From positions 22,605 to 86,604 of the forward strand of contig NZ_JAFEVL010000018.1 in the NCBI RefSeq assembly GCF_016901135.1: a stretch of 64,000 nucleotides of DNA, given 5' to 3'. Made by a program: the position numbers and the translations under genes. The notes under the pieces are model-generated. The model was not told where the DNA came from. It ran no database searches and worked only from the letters and a program-made list of their open reading frames with translations. Shown one piece after another: positions 1-7,034 of the stretch. Each line of letters starts with the position of its first letter. Within the stretch, counting starts at the first letter, position 1. The stretch is from Martinezella lusitana (GTDB lineage: Bacteria; Pseudomonadota; Alphaproteobacteria; Rhizobiales; Rhizobiaceae).

Positions 1-852
1 GCCTTCGAGCGCTGTTGGGGCCGATTTGATGGTCTTCTCGGTGTTGAACTCGCCATTGCCGATCAGGGTTACCTTGCCCGCAAGACCCAGCTCGATCATC
101 TGCCGCGCAATAATTGGTGTCGTATCGGCAAGACCGTACAGAATGATCGCCTGCGCGCCATTGTCCCGGATCTTCGCCAGCACGCTGCGGAAGTCGACTT
201 CGCCTTCCTTGTAATAATCCTCGCTCAGAATTTCTCCCTTGAACTGCGGGAGGTATTTCTTGGTGAATTCAATGGCAGAGCGGCCGTAGTCGCTGTCGAC
301 GGAAAGGACTGCAAACTTCGTAAAGCCGCGCTGTTCGGCGGCATATTTCGCGACGATAAGCGCGCGGTTTTCATCGGTGGGGTAATTGCGGTAGGTCCAC
401 TTGTAACCGCCGACGCCAGCGCCGTATGTGATCTTCGGATTTGATGAGGCGGCGTTCAGCAGTAGCACCTCGGCGTCTTCCACGACGGGCTGCATTGCAA
501 GCGTCACCGAACTGGAAACGTCACCAATGATAAAGCCGACCTCGTCCTCATCAATCAGGCGGCGTGTGGCCGAGACCCCCTCAACAGGCGTACCCTGGCT
601 GTCTGCACTGTAGAGCTCGATCTTATGACCATCGACGCCGCCGGCATCGTTGATCTCCTTGACGGCAAGTTCGGCGCCATGCATCGAAAACGCACCGTAC
701 CGCGCGTTCGGGCCGCTCATCGGCGCGACAATCCCAAGTTTGATGGCGGCGCCCTCGGCTCTCGCAACGCCCGAAATATTCGGCGCAAGCGTCGCCAATG
801 CCAGCATGGCGGTAGATATGCAAAGTGCTCTGCGGGTTATCGTATGCGTCAT
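1..852 (-). CDS. ABC transporter substrate-binding protein, branched-chain amino acid/amide type (C-terminus outside window)
   Basis: Periplasmic ligand-binding protein of the Peripla_BP_6 (LivK/UrtA/AmiC-like) family. The gene starts at the ATG at 852 on the minus strand and runs off the left edge, so only about 284 residues are visible. The first 33 residues form a signal peptide. The mature start contains IKLGIVAPMSGPNARYG, followed by a segment reading GAELAVKEINDAGGVDG, both hallmarks of this family. The domain then continues with SADSQGTP and a Ser/Thr-rich hinge (GDVSSSVT). The partner permease and ATPase genes are not in the window. The ligand cannot be deduced; the family binds branched-chain amino acids, urea, amides or aromatic acids. 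Family assignment is firm, substrate unknown. Confidence 0.88.
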   Translation of the reverse strand, partial: MTHTITRRALCISTAMLALATLAPNISGVARAEGAAIKLGIVAPMSGPNARYGAFSMHGAELAVKEINDAGGVDGHKIELYSADSQGTPVEGVSATRRLIDEDEVGFIIGDVSSSVTLAMQPVVEDAEVLLLNAASSNPKITYGAGVGGYKWTYRNYPTDENRALIVAKYAAEQRGFTKFAVLSVDSDYGRSAIEFTKKYLPQFKGEILSEDYYKEGEVDFRSVLAKIRDNGAQAIILYGLADTTPIIARQMIELGLAGKVTLIGNGEFNTEKTIKSAPTALEG

Positions 853-1118
853 GTTCCCACTCCGTTTTCGGATGCGATCGCCCGGCTCTTTGCCTTGACG
901 TGCTTAGTGCCGCTTTTGCGGTTCTTCGTCATCACAGTAGGTTCATAGAGGCGCGGAAGGCCAACACAACTCCATTCTGCCGCCATAGCGTTTCTTTATA
1001 GCGAAGGCGTTTGCAACGATACTAGTCTTGCAAGGGCGACATGCCTCATGTGCAAGCACATGCATTTTATTTGGGCTCTAGAATGATTATTTCCTGGTCG
1101 CAAATAAAGGAGCTAGAC

Positions 1119-1265
1119 ATGAGAGTATTTGATAAAATTAGGCGGTTCGCTGAAAATCGCCGGGCAATCCGCGAGCTCGGAACGTTGGACGATCATGTTC
1201 TCCATGATCTCGGCTTATCGCGTTCGCACATCCGTTCGGCCGTCTTGGGCAACTCCCGTTCTTAA
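1119..1265 (+). CDS. DUF1127 (YjiS-like) small protein
   Basis: A 48-residue basic protein. The start at 1119 is preceded by a good Shine-Dalgarno (AAAGGAG at 1106-1112). The sequence has the DUF1127 pattern: an amphipathic N-terminal helix (RVFDKIRRFAENRRAIREL), then LDDHVLHDLGLSRSHI, matching the family consensus of L-D-D-x-x-L-x-D-I-G-L-x-R-x-x-I. Members are abundant in alphaproteobacteria; some bind RNA or modulate phosphate, carbon or stress responses, but most have no assigned role. It is a lone gene with about 270 bp of upstream non-coding DNA, so it probably has its own promoter. A longer in-frame start at 1041 lacks a ribosome site and is unlikely. Confidence 0.85.
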   Translation: MRVFDKIRRFAENRRAIRELGTLDDHVLHDLGLSRSHIRSAVLGNSRS

Positions 1266-1485
1266 GTTTGCACGGCGCTGTCACGCTGTTTCGAAACGAT
1301 GTGTTGGGAGAGCTGCTGGTACATGAGGCCAGCGCTCCAAGAGCATATCTTCGACCAGCCGTAGGCTCAACGGGAACCGGAAATACAGCCAAACCGCACG
1401 CTGATGGCTGATGGTTCCTTCAAAACCAAAACTGCTGCGTTGGCAGAAGCAGAGGGTCTAGCTGCTCACAAAATAGCAGGAAGCA

Positions 1486-2487
1486 TCAACTTCCGCCCGC
1501 CGTCACCCCAGAACAGAGCTCACTGTGCAAGGTTGCTTCAGCGCTTTCCAAAGCCGGTCGCGAAAGTGGCACGATCCGGAAGCCGTTCCTGCCCGCCGAT
1601 TTTACCTCGTATAAGACACGGTCCGCTTTCGCAAATATGTCTTTGGGCGATTGGCCAGGTAGGATTATGGCAGCTCCAACGGACGCGGCGATCCGAATGT
1701 TCTTCGTTGGGGTTGAGATCGTCCAATTCATGCCTTTTACGACACGGGCGGCGATCTTTGCGAGATCTTCGACCGATGAACATGGATGGATGACGGCAAA
1801 TTCGTCCCCGCCTATGCGAGCGATCATGTCGGCCCGTGGTAGCGCCCGCGAGAGCCTGTGGCTTGCGACTTTGAGACAGTCGTCTCCGGCCTGATGTCCG
1901 AAAGTATCATTTACAGACTTAAAACCGTCGAGATCCGCCAAGAGCAGGGCTTGCGCCCTTTGACCGTCGGCTCCACATATCTCACTAAGGAAGGTTTCAA
2001 ACCTGGTCCGGGAACTCAGTCCGGTGAGGGCATCGCGCTCCGCCAAGTGACGAAGCTGCTCAACCACAGCCTTCTCGGCAGTGATGTCCTGTTTCACCCC
2101 GAATATTCTTGCGGCAGTGCCGTTCGCAAACTCGACGCAAGCGGTTATTCTTATCCATCGGCTGTTACCTTTCGCGGTAACGATTTGAGCGTCCAGGGTA
2201 AAGCCTTCACCTGTGCGAATTGCCCTATCGCGGGCCTCGTTGAGCAGTTTACGGGTCTCTGGCGTGTAGAGTCTGACGATTTCTTCCCGCGCCAATGGCG
2301 CTTGCGGAACAAGATCGAAGAATTCATAGACCATATCCGTCCAACTTAGCGTCTGATCCGGCAAGCTGCATTCCCATACACCTATCCGAGCCGCCTTGAA
2401 TGATCGATCAAACAGCTCCCGCAAACGAATGAACTCCTCGGAGCCGATCGCGTGAGGCTGCGGTATTTCATATACATTGCAAGACAT
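1486..2487 (-). CDS. PAS-GGDEF diguanylate cyclase
   Basis: Predicted cytoplasmic diguanylate cyclase of 333 residues. A PAS fold with a PAC-like end (WIRITACVEF...GVKQDITAEKA) occupies about residues 25-140. The GGDEF domain runs from about 150 to 315, with RDALTGL at its start, the substrate region DLDGFKSVNDTFGHQAGD near 186-202, and an intact active loop RIGGDEF at 224-230. The usual product-binding I-site (RxxD five residues before GGDEF) is absent: the equivalent positions read PRAD, so feedback inhibition at the primary site is not expected. There is no transmembrane segment. It would make cyclic di-GMP in response to a ligand or redox cue sensed by the PAS domain. It appears to be transcribed alone. 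Confidence 0.9.
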   Translation of the reverse strand: MSCNVYEIPQPHAIGSEEFIRLRELFDRSFKAARIGVWECSLPDQTLSWTDMVYEFFDLVPQAPLAREEIVRLYTPETRKLLNEARDRAIRTGEGFTLDAQIVTAKGNSRWIRITACVEFANGTAARIFGVKQDITAEKAVVEQLRHLAERDALTGLSSRTRFETFLSEICGADGQRAQALLLADLDGFKSVNDTFGHQAGDDCLKVASHRLSRALPRADMIARIGGDEFAVIHPCSSVEDLAKIAARVVKGMNWTISTPTKNIRIAASVGAAIILPGQSPKDIFAKADRVLYEVKSAGRNGFRIVPLSRPALESAEATLHSELCSGVTAGGS

Positions 2488-2953
2488 ATGGCTCCCTCGC
2501 CAGCTGAACGAAGATCGTTGCCAGTTTCATCAAGATGCCCCGGACCACCATCCCAAACAGAGGATTACACATATTGCTTGCGTTCGGGTTTCTAAAAATA
2601 CGGACCGCACGAATTTCGTTCAATCAAGAATCGCGTTCAAGCCCCGGTTCCGAAACTAATCCACAGCCCGGCAGATCGCGACGCCCGCGCTCAAAGCGCG
2701 GCCAAGCTTTCGCCTGACACAATCAACCTAGACATCCGTTTGGAAATTTCGGAGCACTGCACATCGGTATTCGAACCGAAGAACAAACTCCTGCGCGGAT
2801 TCATGACAATCCAGTTTCGCGTGACGCACAGATGAAGCAACCGGGCCGGTCCTCAATGTGTGAAAATCGAGCGCCTTGAGAGGACTCTAACCGGCGATAC
2901 TTCCTCTCCAGTGCATGCTTGCGACGAAAACCCGTGTCGTTTGCAGCAGAATT
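2488..2953. other. Intergenic region without a recognised gene
   Basis: About 465 bp between the start of the PAS-GGDEF gene and the end of the PIN-toxin gene. The open frames here are short and have no recognisable protein signature. I see no strong inverted repeat or RNA gene. It may hold the promoter of the cyclase gene at its left end. Confidence 0.5.
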
Positions 2954-3397
2954 CTAGCGGGTGATCTGATCTGGGGATTTGACCGCAATGCCGAATGGCC
3001 GAAAGTGCTTTAGATTCGCAGTAATAACAGTGAGCTTATGAATGCTTGCCGTGCCTGCGATGATCGCATCGGCTGCGCCAGGGCTTTGTCCGGCAATGAT
3101 CGCTTTGGCTTCCAGTCTGCCAGATTCAAGAGCGACATTGTTGTCAACCGGCAAGATGCGATCTCCATATCCGGCGATAAGACCTTGCAGCCAGGTATGA
3201 ATTCCGGTTGCCTTTGTCTTTGCACCTTTCGCCTCTAGTAGCCGAACGCCTTTTTCGATCTCATGGATCGTCAAGGATGAAAGATAAATTGCGTCCAACC
3301 GGTCCTGTTCATTGACCCAATCAGCAAATGTATCCGATGCACTTGCTTTGGACGGCGCAAACATCGAGATAGCGTTGGTGTCAAGAAGAAAGCTCAT
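2954..3397 (-). CDS. PIN-domain ribonuclease toxin (VapC/FitB type)
   Basis: Toxin of a type II toxin-antitoxin pair: a 147-residue PIN-domain protein expected to cut RNA with Mg2+/Mn2+. Acidic metal-binding residues are in place: Asp6 in FLLDTNAIS, Glu46 in IHEIEKG, Asp110 in GAADAIIAG; the last position is Asn128 in TANLKHF, as in many FitB-like proteins. Its start overlaps the upstream antitoxin stop by four bases (ATGA), so the two are translationally coupled. Length and motif order match chromosomal or megaplasmid FitB/VapC proteins. The RNA target is unknown. Confidence 0.9.
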   Translation of the reverse strand: MSFLLDTNAISMFAPSKASASDTFADWVNEQDRLDAIYLSSLTIHEIEKGVRLLEAKGAKTKATGIHTWLQGLIAGYGDRILPVDNNVALESGRLEAKAIIAGQSPGAADAIIAGTASIHKLTVITANLKHFRPFGIAVKSPDQITR

Positions 3398-3660
3398 AGA
3401 TCAACCTCGCGGGAGGGGGTTGGATTTCGGGCGAAGACATCGTCGACCAGATCGAGATCTGCCGGAAAGCTCTTCAGATACTCAACCAGGCTAGGTCGAT
3501 CCTTACGGAGCACCTTCCTTGCAGCCTCTGCTGCTCCTACGCTGACGAGCACAGCAGCAGCACGACCATGACGCGTGATCGTTACAAACTCGCCAGCGGC
3601 GGCTTGATCAACGACGCGAGAGAACGACATCTTTGCATCTTTCAGACTAATCGTTGCCAC
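3394..3660 (-). CDS. Phd/YefM-type antitoxin
   Basis: An 88-residue antitoxin. The N-terminal DNA-binding Phd fold is clear: ISLKDAKMSFSRVVDQAAAGEFVTITRHGRAAAVLVS, where the F(V/I)TITRHGR(x)AVLV run is the family signature. The acidic, flexible C-terminus (residues ~55-88) would wrap the toxin. It is the first gene of the pair and overlaps the PIN gene by four bases. A perfect palindrome 12-37 bp upstream of its start is the probable autoregulatory operator. Phd antitoxins usually accompany Doc or RelE toxins, but Phd-PIN pairs are common in rhizobia. Confidence 0.88.
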   Translation of the reverse strand: MATISLKDAKMSFSRVVDQAAAGEFVTITRHGRAAAVLVSVGAAEAARKVLRKDRPSLVEYLKSFPADLDLVDDVFARNPTPSREVDL

Positions 3661-3671
3661 TATGGATCTCC

Positions 3672-3697
3672 AAAAGGGGTCATTTATGACCCCTTTT
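3672..3697. promoter_or_regulatory. Perfect palindrome, probable operator of the Phd/PIN toxin-antitoxin operon
   Basis: Arms AAAAGGGGTCA (3672-3682) and TGACCCCTTTT (3687-3697) are exact reverse complements around a 4-base centre TTTA. The site lies just upstream of the antitoxin start at 3660, where Phd-family antitoxins bind to repress their own operon. The symmetry is seen directly; the operator role is inferred from position. A rho-independent hairpin is less likely because the element is upstream of a start codon. Confidence 0.75.
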
Positions 3698-3791
3698 TAA
3701 AGGCAGACCTATGCAAAATCAAGAAACTTAGCGCTGCGAAGACAAGATCTGCGATTGACGCTTTGATTTGGGCGTACGCGAAGGCAGGCGA

Positions 3792-3962
3792 TCAATCATG
3801 TGAGCCAAAATCCTTAAGCTGCTGGAGCGAATGGGCGGCGGTAAGATAGATGGCAAAGGCAACTAGCGTTAGAAACAGAAGGAAAAAAAGCGGCGCGATC
3901 AGAGCGAATTCGACTGCGGCTGTCCCCTCTTTTGCCCTGGTGAAATCAGAAACACAAAGCAT
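3792..3962 (-). CDS. TadE-like pilus assembly protein, cut short after the membrane helix
   Basis: A 56-residue protein carrying only the N-terminal TadE/TadG signature: a basic start, then EGTAAVEFALIAPLFFLLFLTLVAFAIYL, which is the pseudopilin-like E-F membrane helix, followed by AAHSLQQL. Normal TadE proteins continue for about 80-130 more residues; here the match ends at once in KDFGSHD and a stop. The start at 3962 has a good Shine-Dalgarno (GAAGGAGA). No other tad genes lie nearby. It is probably a decayed remnant next to the toxin-antitoxin pair, though a short expressed membrane protein cannot be excluded. Confidence 0.65.
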   Translation of the reverse strand: MLCVSDFTRAKEGTAAVEFALIAPLFFLLFLTLVAFAIYLTAAHSLQQLKDFGSHD

Positions 3963-4065
3963 CGTCCTGTCTCCTTCAATCGGCCGTTCATCTATGATGA
4001 ACACGATCCAGGAGACTTTAGATATTGACCTAGTGCGCAATATCGCCAGTATTCCGTCCGAATTG

Positions 4066-4899
4066 TCAGCTGGCGGTTCTGGTCCAGAGGTCGCGAGCCT
4101 CTTGCATCAGGAGCAAGGATTCCTCCCACCGGTCCGTGGAGTCCTCGCCATCCCTCCCTGTGATCGCATAGGGTTTTGGCCCCAGCTCGCAGGTAAAGGC
4201 GAGAGTATCATCGCTGCCGGCGCGCTTTCTCCAGCTTCTGAAGCCGTATTCCCACCAGCCGAGGAAGAGATCGACCCAGGGCCGATGATGCGGAAAGGAG
4301 ATTTCGATCTGCACCTGCTCGCGCGAGGCGACCCGGCCGTGGAAGGCCCACGAATTGTCGAGTATCCGGTGCATGAGCGCATGATTTTCATCCGATACCG
4401 GCCAGGCAAACTCCCGTCCGACGAGGAAATGCGAGATATCGCCCAGCAGCCACAAATCCGGTAGGCGGTCGAGCAGATCAAGCGTGAAGAACAGATCGGT
4501 GGTCATCCGGTCGCGATGCGTTTCGATGAAGACGTCGATGCCGGCCTCCTCCCCAAGACGCTGCCAGCCCTCGAGCAAGGGAATGCAATCCTCCAGGCGG
4601 CGCAATCGCACATCGGGCTGCAGACAGATATGATGCACATTGCATTCGGCGGCGATCTCGAGCGCTGGCTTCAGATCGTCGATGGTCTTGGGAAAGCATT
4701 GTCCTTCCGCTTGCAAACCATACTGCTTGAGCAGCCCTGCGACCCGGCGAACATAGCTGCGATCGTACCAATGCGTGCTGATGCCGTCGAAGCCGGCGGC
4801 GGCGATCTTCTCCAGATTCTCTTCGAGAGTCTGCTCCGGATAAACAGCGCTGCGTCGCTCCATGGCCCAGAGCGACTGAAAGATGAGCATGTTCTGCAT
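4066..4899 (-). CDS. Sugar phosphate isomerase/epimerase family protein (TIM barrel)
   Basis: A 277-residue member of the AP-endonuclease-2-like TIM-barrel family (IolE/xylose-isomerase-like). Features seen are the opening barrel strand with LEKIAAAGFDGISTHWYD, a central VFIETHRDRM and LLGDISHFLVG, and a late metal-ligand-like TCELGPKPYAI. Such proteins isomerise, epimerise or dehydrate sugars or keto-inositols with a divalent metal. I take the ATG at 4899 because GGGAGG sits four bases before it; an upstream in-frame start at 4926 lacks this. It is divergent from the membrane hydroxylase at 5190, with about 290 bp between them. The substrate is unknown. Confidence 0.78.
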   Translation of the reverse strand: MQNMLIFQSLWAMERRSAVYPEQTLEENLEKIAAAGFDGISTHWYDRSYVRRVAGLLKQYGLQAEGQCFPKTIDDLKPALEIAAECNVHHICLQPDVRLRRLEDCIPLLEGWQRLGEEAGIDVFIETHRDRMTTDLFFTLDLLDRLPDLWLLGDISHFLVGREFAWPVSDENHALMHRILDNSWAFHGRVASREQVQIEISFPHHRPWVDLFLGWWEYGFRSWRKRAGSDDTLAFTCELGPKPYAITGRDGEDSTDRWEESLLLMQEARDLWTRTAS

Positions 4900-5189
4900 G
4901 GTGCCTCCCGTACCAGTGGACTGCACAGATCATGAATTTGCCGTCTTTGCGAGACCGTTCGGTGATGTGTTTTGCTCATAGCTGCGTTTCATTGCAGCGC
5001 GGATGCATTTACGCGCCGACAGTCACCGGCATGATGGTTTTTCATCAAAATACTCTCGGACGCCAACCGGCTCCATCAACACGCCCCGAGCTGCCGGCCA
5101 TGATTAATTCTCATCAAATCTCTGCTGTCGTTCCGCACCTGCGTCGGAGACATTGATTGCATGATTTTCGCCAACTGGGAGGCAACACC

Positions 5190-6224
5190 ATGGACGACAC
5201 GCTCTACGGAACGCGTGACAAGCGCGGGGATTGGAAACCCAACAAGCTCCTCAAATATCCGCCGGTTTTCGTTTGGCCGGCTCAGCCCGTGGCCTTCCTG
5301 AAATGGTTCTTCGGCTATCCCGGCTATCTGATGCCCTGGAATACCGTCTATGCGATCGTCGGCACGCTGCTATGGTTCTATGCCACGCCCTCGATGGAGA
5401 CGATGAAGACCTTCGCACCGGGCTGGATCGCCTATCTTCTCCTTCGTAACGCCGCCCTCGTCTTCCTGTTCTTCGGCGCCTTTCATCTGCGCCTCTACAT
5501 GCAAAAGAAGCAGGGAACGACCTTCAAATATAACGCGAAGTGGCCGTCGACGGGCAATTCCGCATTTCTCTTCGGCAATCAGACCGTCGACAACGTGATC
5601 TGGACATTCGCAAGTGCCGTGCCGATCTGGACAGCCTTCGAAGTCCTGACCCTATGGGCTTTCGCCAACGGCATCATTCCCCATGTCGATTTTGCCGAAC
5701 ATCCGGTCTATTGCGCCGTGATCATGCTGCTGATCCCGGCATTCCGCGATCTGCATTTCTACCTCGTTCACCGCCTGATCCACTGGCCGCCGCTCTATCA
5801 TGCCGTTCACAAGCTGCATCATAACAACGTCAATCCCGGACCCTGGTCCGGTCTGGCGATGCATCCCATCGAGCATCTGCTGTATTTCTCGGGCGTGCTC
5901 ATCCATTGGATCGTGCCCTCCAGTCCGATCCATGTCCTCTTCCATTTGACGCATACCGCCCTTGCGCCGGCGCCGGGCCACGCGGGTTTCGACAAGATCG
6001 TGATCGCAGACGATACCGCCATCGACACCCACGCCTACGACCACTACCTGCATCACAAGTTCTTCGAGTGCAATTACGCCGACGGCGTCATCCCGCTCGA
6101 CAAATGGTTCGGCACCTTCCACGACGGCTCGAAAGAGGCAGAGGACCGCATGAACAAGCGTTTCATGGAACGGGCGAAGAAATATGCCAACAGGCAGGCG
6201 CGTCGTTCAGGGCCTGCTAACTAG
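5190..6224 (+). CDS. Membrane fatty acid hydroxylase / sterol desaturase family protein
   Basis: Integral membrane di-iron oxygenase of 344 residues. Hydrophobic segments lie near residues 45-65, 75-100, 140-160 and 175-195. The iron-binding histidine clusters are complete: HFYLVHRLIH, HAVHKLHHNN, HPIEHLLY and HAYDHYLHH, the HX3H/HXXHH series of the FA_hydroxylase superfamily. The start at 5190 has GGGAGG seven bases upstream. A Rieske ferredoxin and FAD reductase follow on the same strand, which could supply electrons; together the three resemble the MocD/MocE/MocF arrangement described for rhizopine catabolism. A lipid or another hydrophobic substrate is equally possible. The 490-bp gap to the ferredoxin argues against a single tight operon. 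Confidence 0.82.
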   Translation: MDDTLYGTRDKRGDWKPNKLLKYPPVFVWPAQPVAFLKWFFGYPGYLMPWNTVYAIVGTLLWFYATPSMETMKTFAPGWIAYLLLRNAALVFLFFGAFHLRLYMQKKQGTTFKYNAKWPSTGNSAFLFGNQTVDNVIWTFASAVPIWTAFEVLTLWAFANGIIPHVDFAEHPVYCAVIMLLIPAFRDLHFYLVHRLIHWPPLYHAVHKLHHNNVNPGPWSGLAMHPIEHLLYFSGVLIHWIVPSSPIHVLFHLTHTALAPAPGHAGFDKIVIADDTAIDTHAYDHYLHHKFFECNYADGVIPLDKWFGTFHDGSKEAEDRMNKRFMERAKKYANRQARRSGPAN

Positions 6225-6350
6225 GCTGAGCCCGGTCGGAACAGCTAGGCCTGGCAACGACCTCAAGGACTTGCCAAGGGCGTGCTGTGCTCCATATGCG
6301 ACATTTGGTTCTCCCCCCGCCGCCGGTCCTCAGGTCGTCGATGGCGGGAA

Positions 6351-6391
6351 ATGCCGGAGCCTGCGGGCCCTCCTTTCGCAGGCTCCGGCAT
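6351..6391. repeat. Long perfect inverted repeat (15-bp arms)
   Basis: ATGCCGGAGCCTGCG (6351-6365) and its exact reverse complement CGCAGGCTCCGGCAT (6377-6391) are separated by 11 bases. The stem is very GC-rich and lies about 125 bp after the hydroxylase stop. There is no following T-tract, so it is not a classic terminator, but it could stop or stabilise transcripts, or be a palindromic intergenic repeat. Confidence 0.7.
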
Positions 6392-6440
6392 GACCAATCA
6401 TGCCAGCACCACCTTCTCTACAGTCTGCGGTTTGACGCAT

Positions 6441-6524
6441 CCCCTTTTCGTTGGGAACGCGCTCGGCGGTCGTAAGGCCGACGCCTGCGGCCGCTGCAAT
6501 GTCGACCAAACGGATTTTCTTCAT
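6441..6524 (-). pseudogene. Remnant of a LacI-family regulator (HTH only)
   Basis: Reading from an ATG at 6524 the frame gives MKKIRLVDIAAAAGVGLTTA followed by ERVPNEKG. This matches the first helix-turn-helix and hinge of LacI regulators (typically V-D-I-A-x-x-A-G-V-S-x-x-T-x-x-R-V-L-N). After about 28 residues the similarity stops and the frame runs into unrelated sequence; no ligand-binding domain follows on either strand. The hydrophobic Leu expected in RVLN is Pro here, a sign of decay. I read it as the stub of a lost regulator for the hydroxylase/ferredoxin genes. Confidence 0.55.
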
Positions 6525-6716
6525 GCCGCTTTTCTATGATGAAAAATGATCATAATCGACCTGGAATGTGATGGGCCATATCGCGCATGGTTGAAACTCC
6601 TCAGGGGGGAGAAAAACAAGTGCGATCAATGTTCAACGCGCTGATGTTCCTCCTCTGAAACAACATCTTTCACGCATGGCGATAGCCGCCGACGGGCGGT
6701 AGCGAGGAGGCAGAAA

Positions 6717-7034
6717 ATGACGACATGGATCGATGCGTGTGCAGCCGAGGAGATCGATCAGGAGGACGTCGTCCGGTTCGATCACGCCGGGCGAACCTTT
6801 GCGATCTATCGAAGCCCGGATGACGAATATTTCGCGACCGATGGGCTTTGCACCCATGAGAAGATCCACCTGGCCGAGGGGCTTGTCATGGACGACACCA
6901 TCGAGTGTCCAAAGCACAATGGCCGTTTCAGCTACAAGACCGGCGAGGCTCGCGGCGCGCCGGTCTGCGTCAATCTGAAAACCTATCCGGTGAAGCTGGA
7001 GGGCGATCGCGTCATGATCGGGATCGAAGCATGA
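6717..7034 (+). CDS. MocE-like Rieske [2Fe-2S] ferredoxin
   Basis: A 105-residue Rieske-type ferredoxin. The two cluster-binding boxes are intact: CTHEKIHLAEG (Cys-x-His, near residue 43) and CPKHNGRF (Cys-x2-His, near 63). It is a soluble electron carrier for an oxygenase, of the kind called MocE in rhizopine catabolism. The start has a strong ribosome site (GAGGAGG, about six bases away). Its stop overlaps the next gene's start (ATGA), so the reductase is co-translated. The likely oxygenase partner is the membrane hydroxylase at 5190, inferred from position and pathway logic. Confidence 0.88.
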   Translation: MTTWIDACAAEEIDQEDVVRFDHAGRTFAIYRSPDDEYFATDGLCTHEKIHLAEGLVMDDTIECPKHNGRFSYKTGEARGAPVCVNLKTYPVKLEGDRVMIGIEA

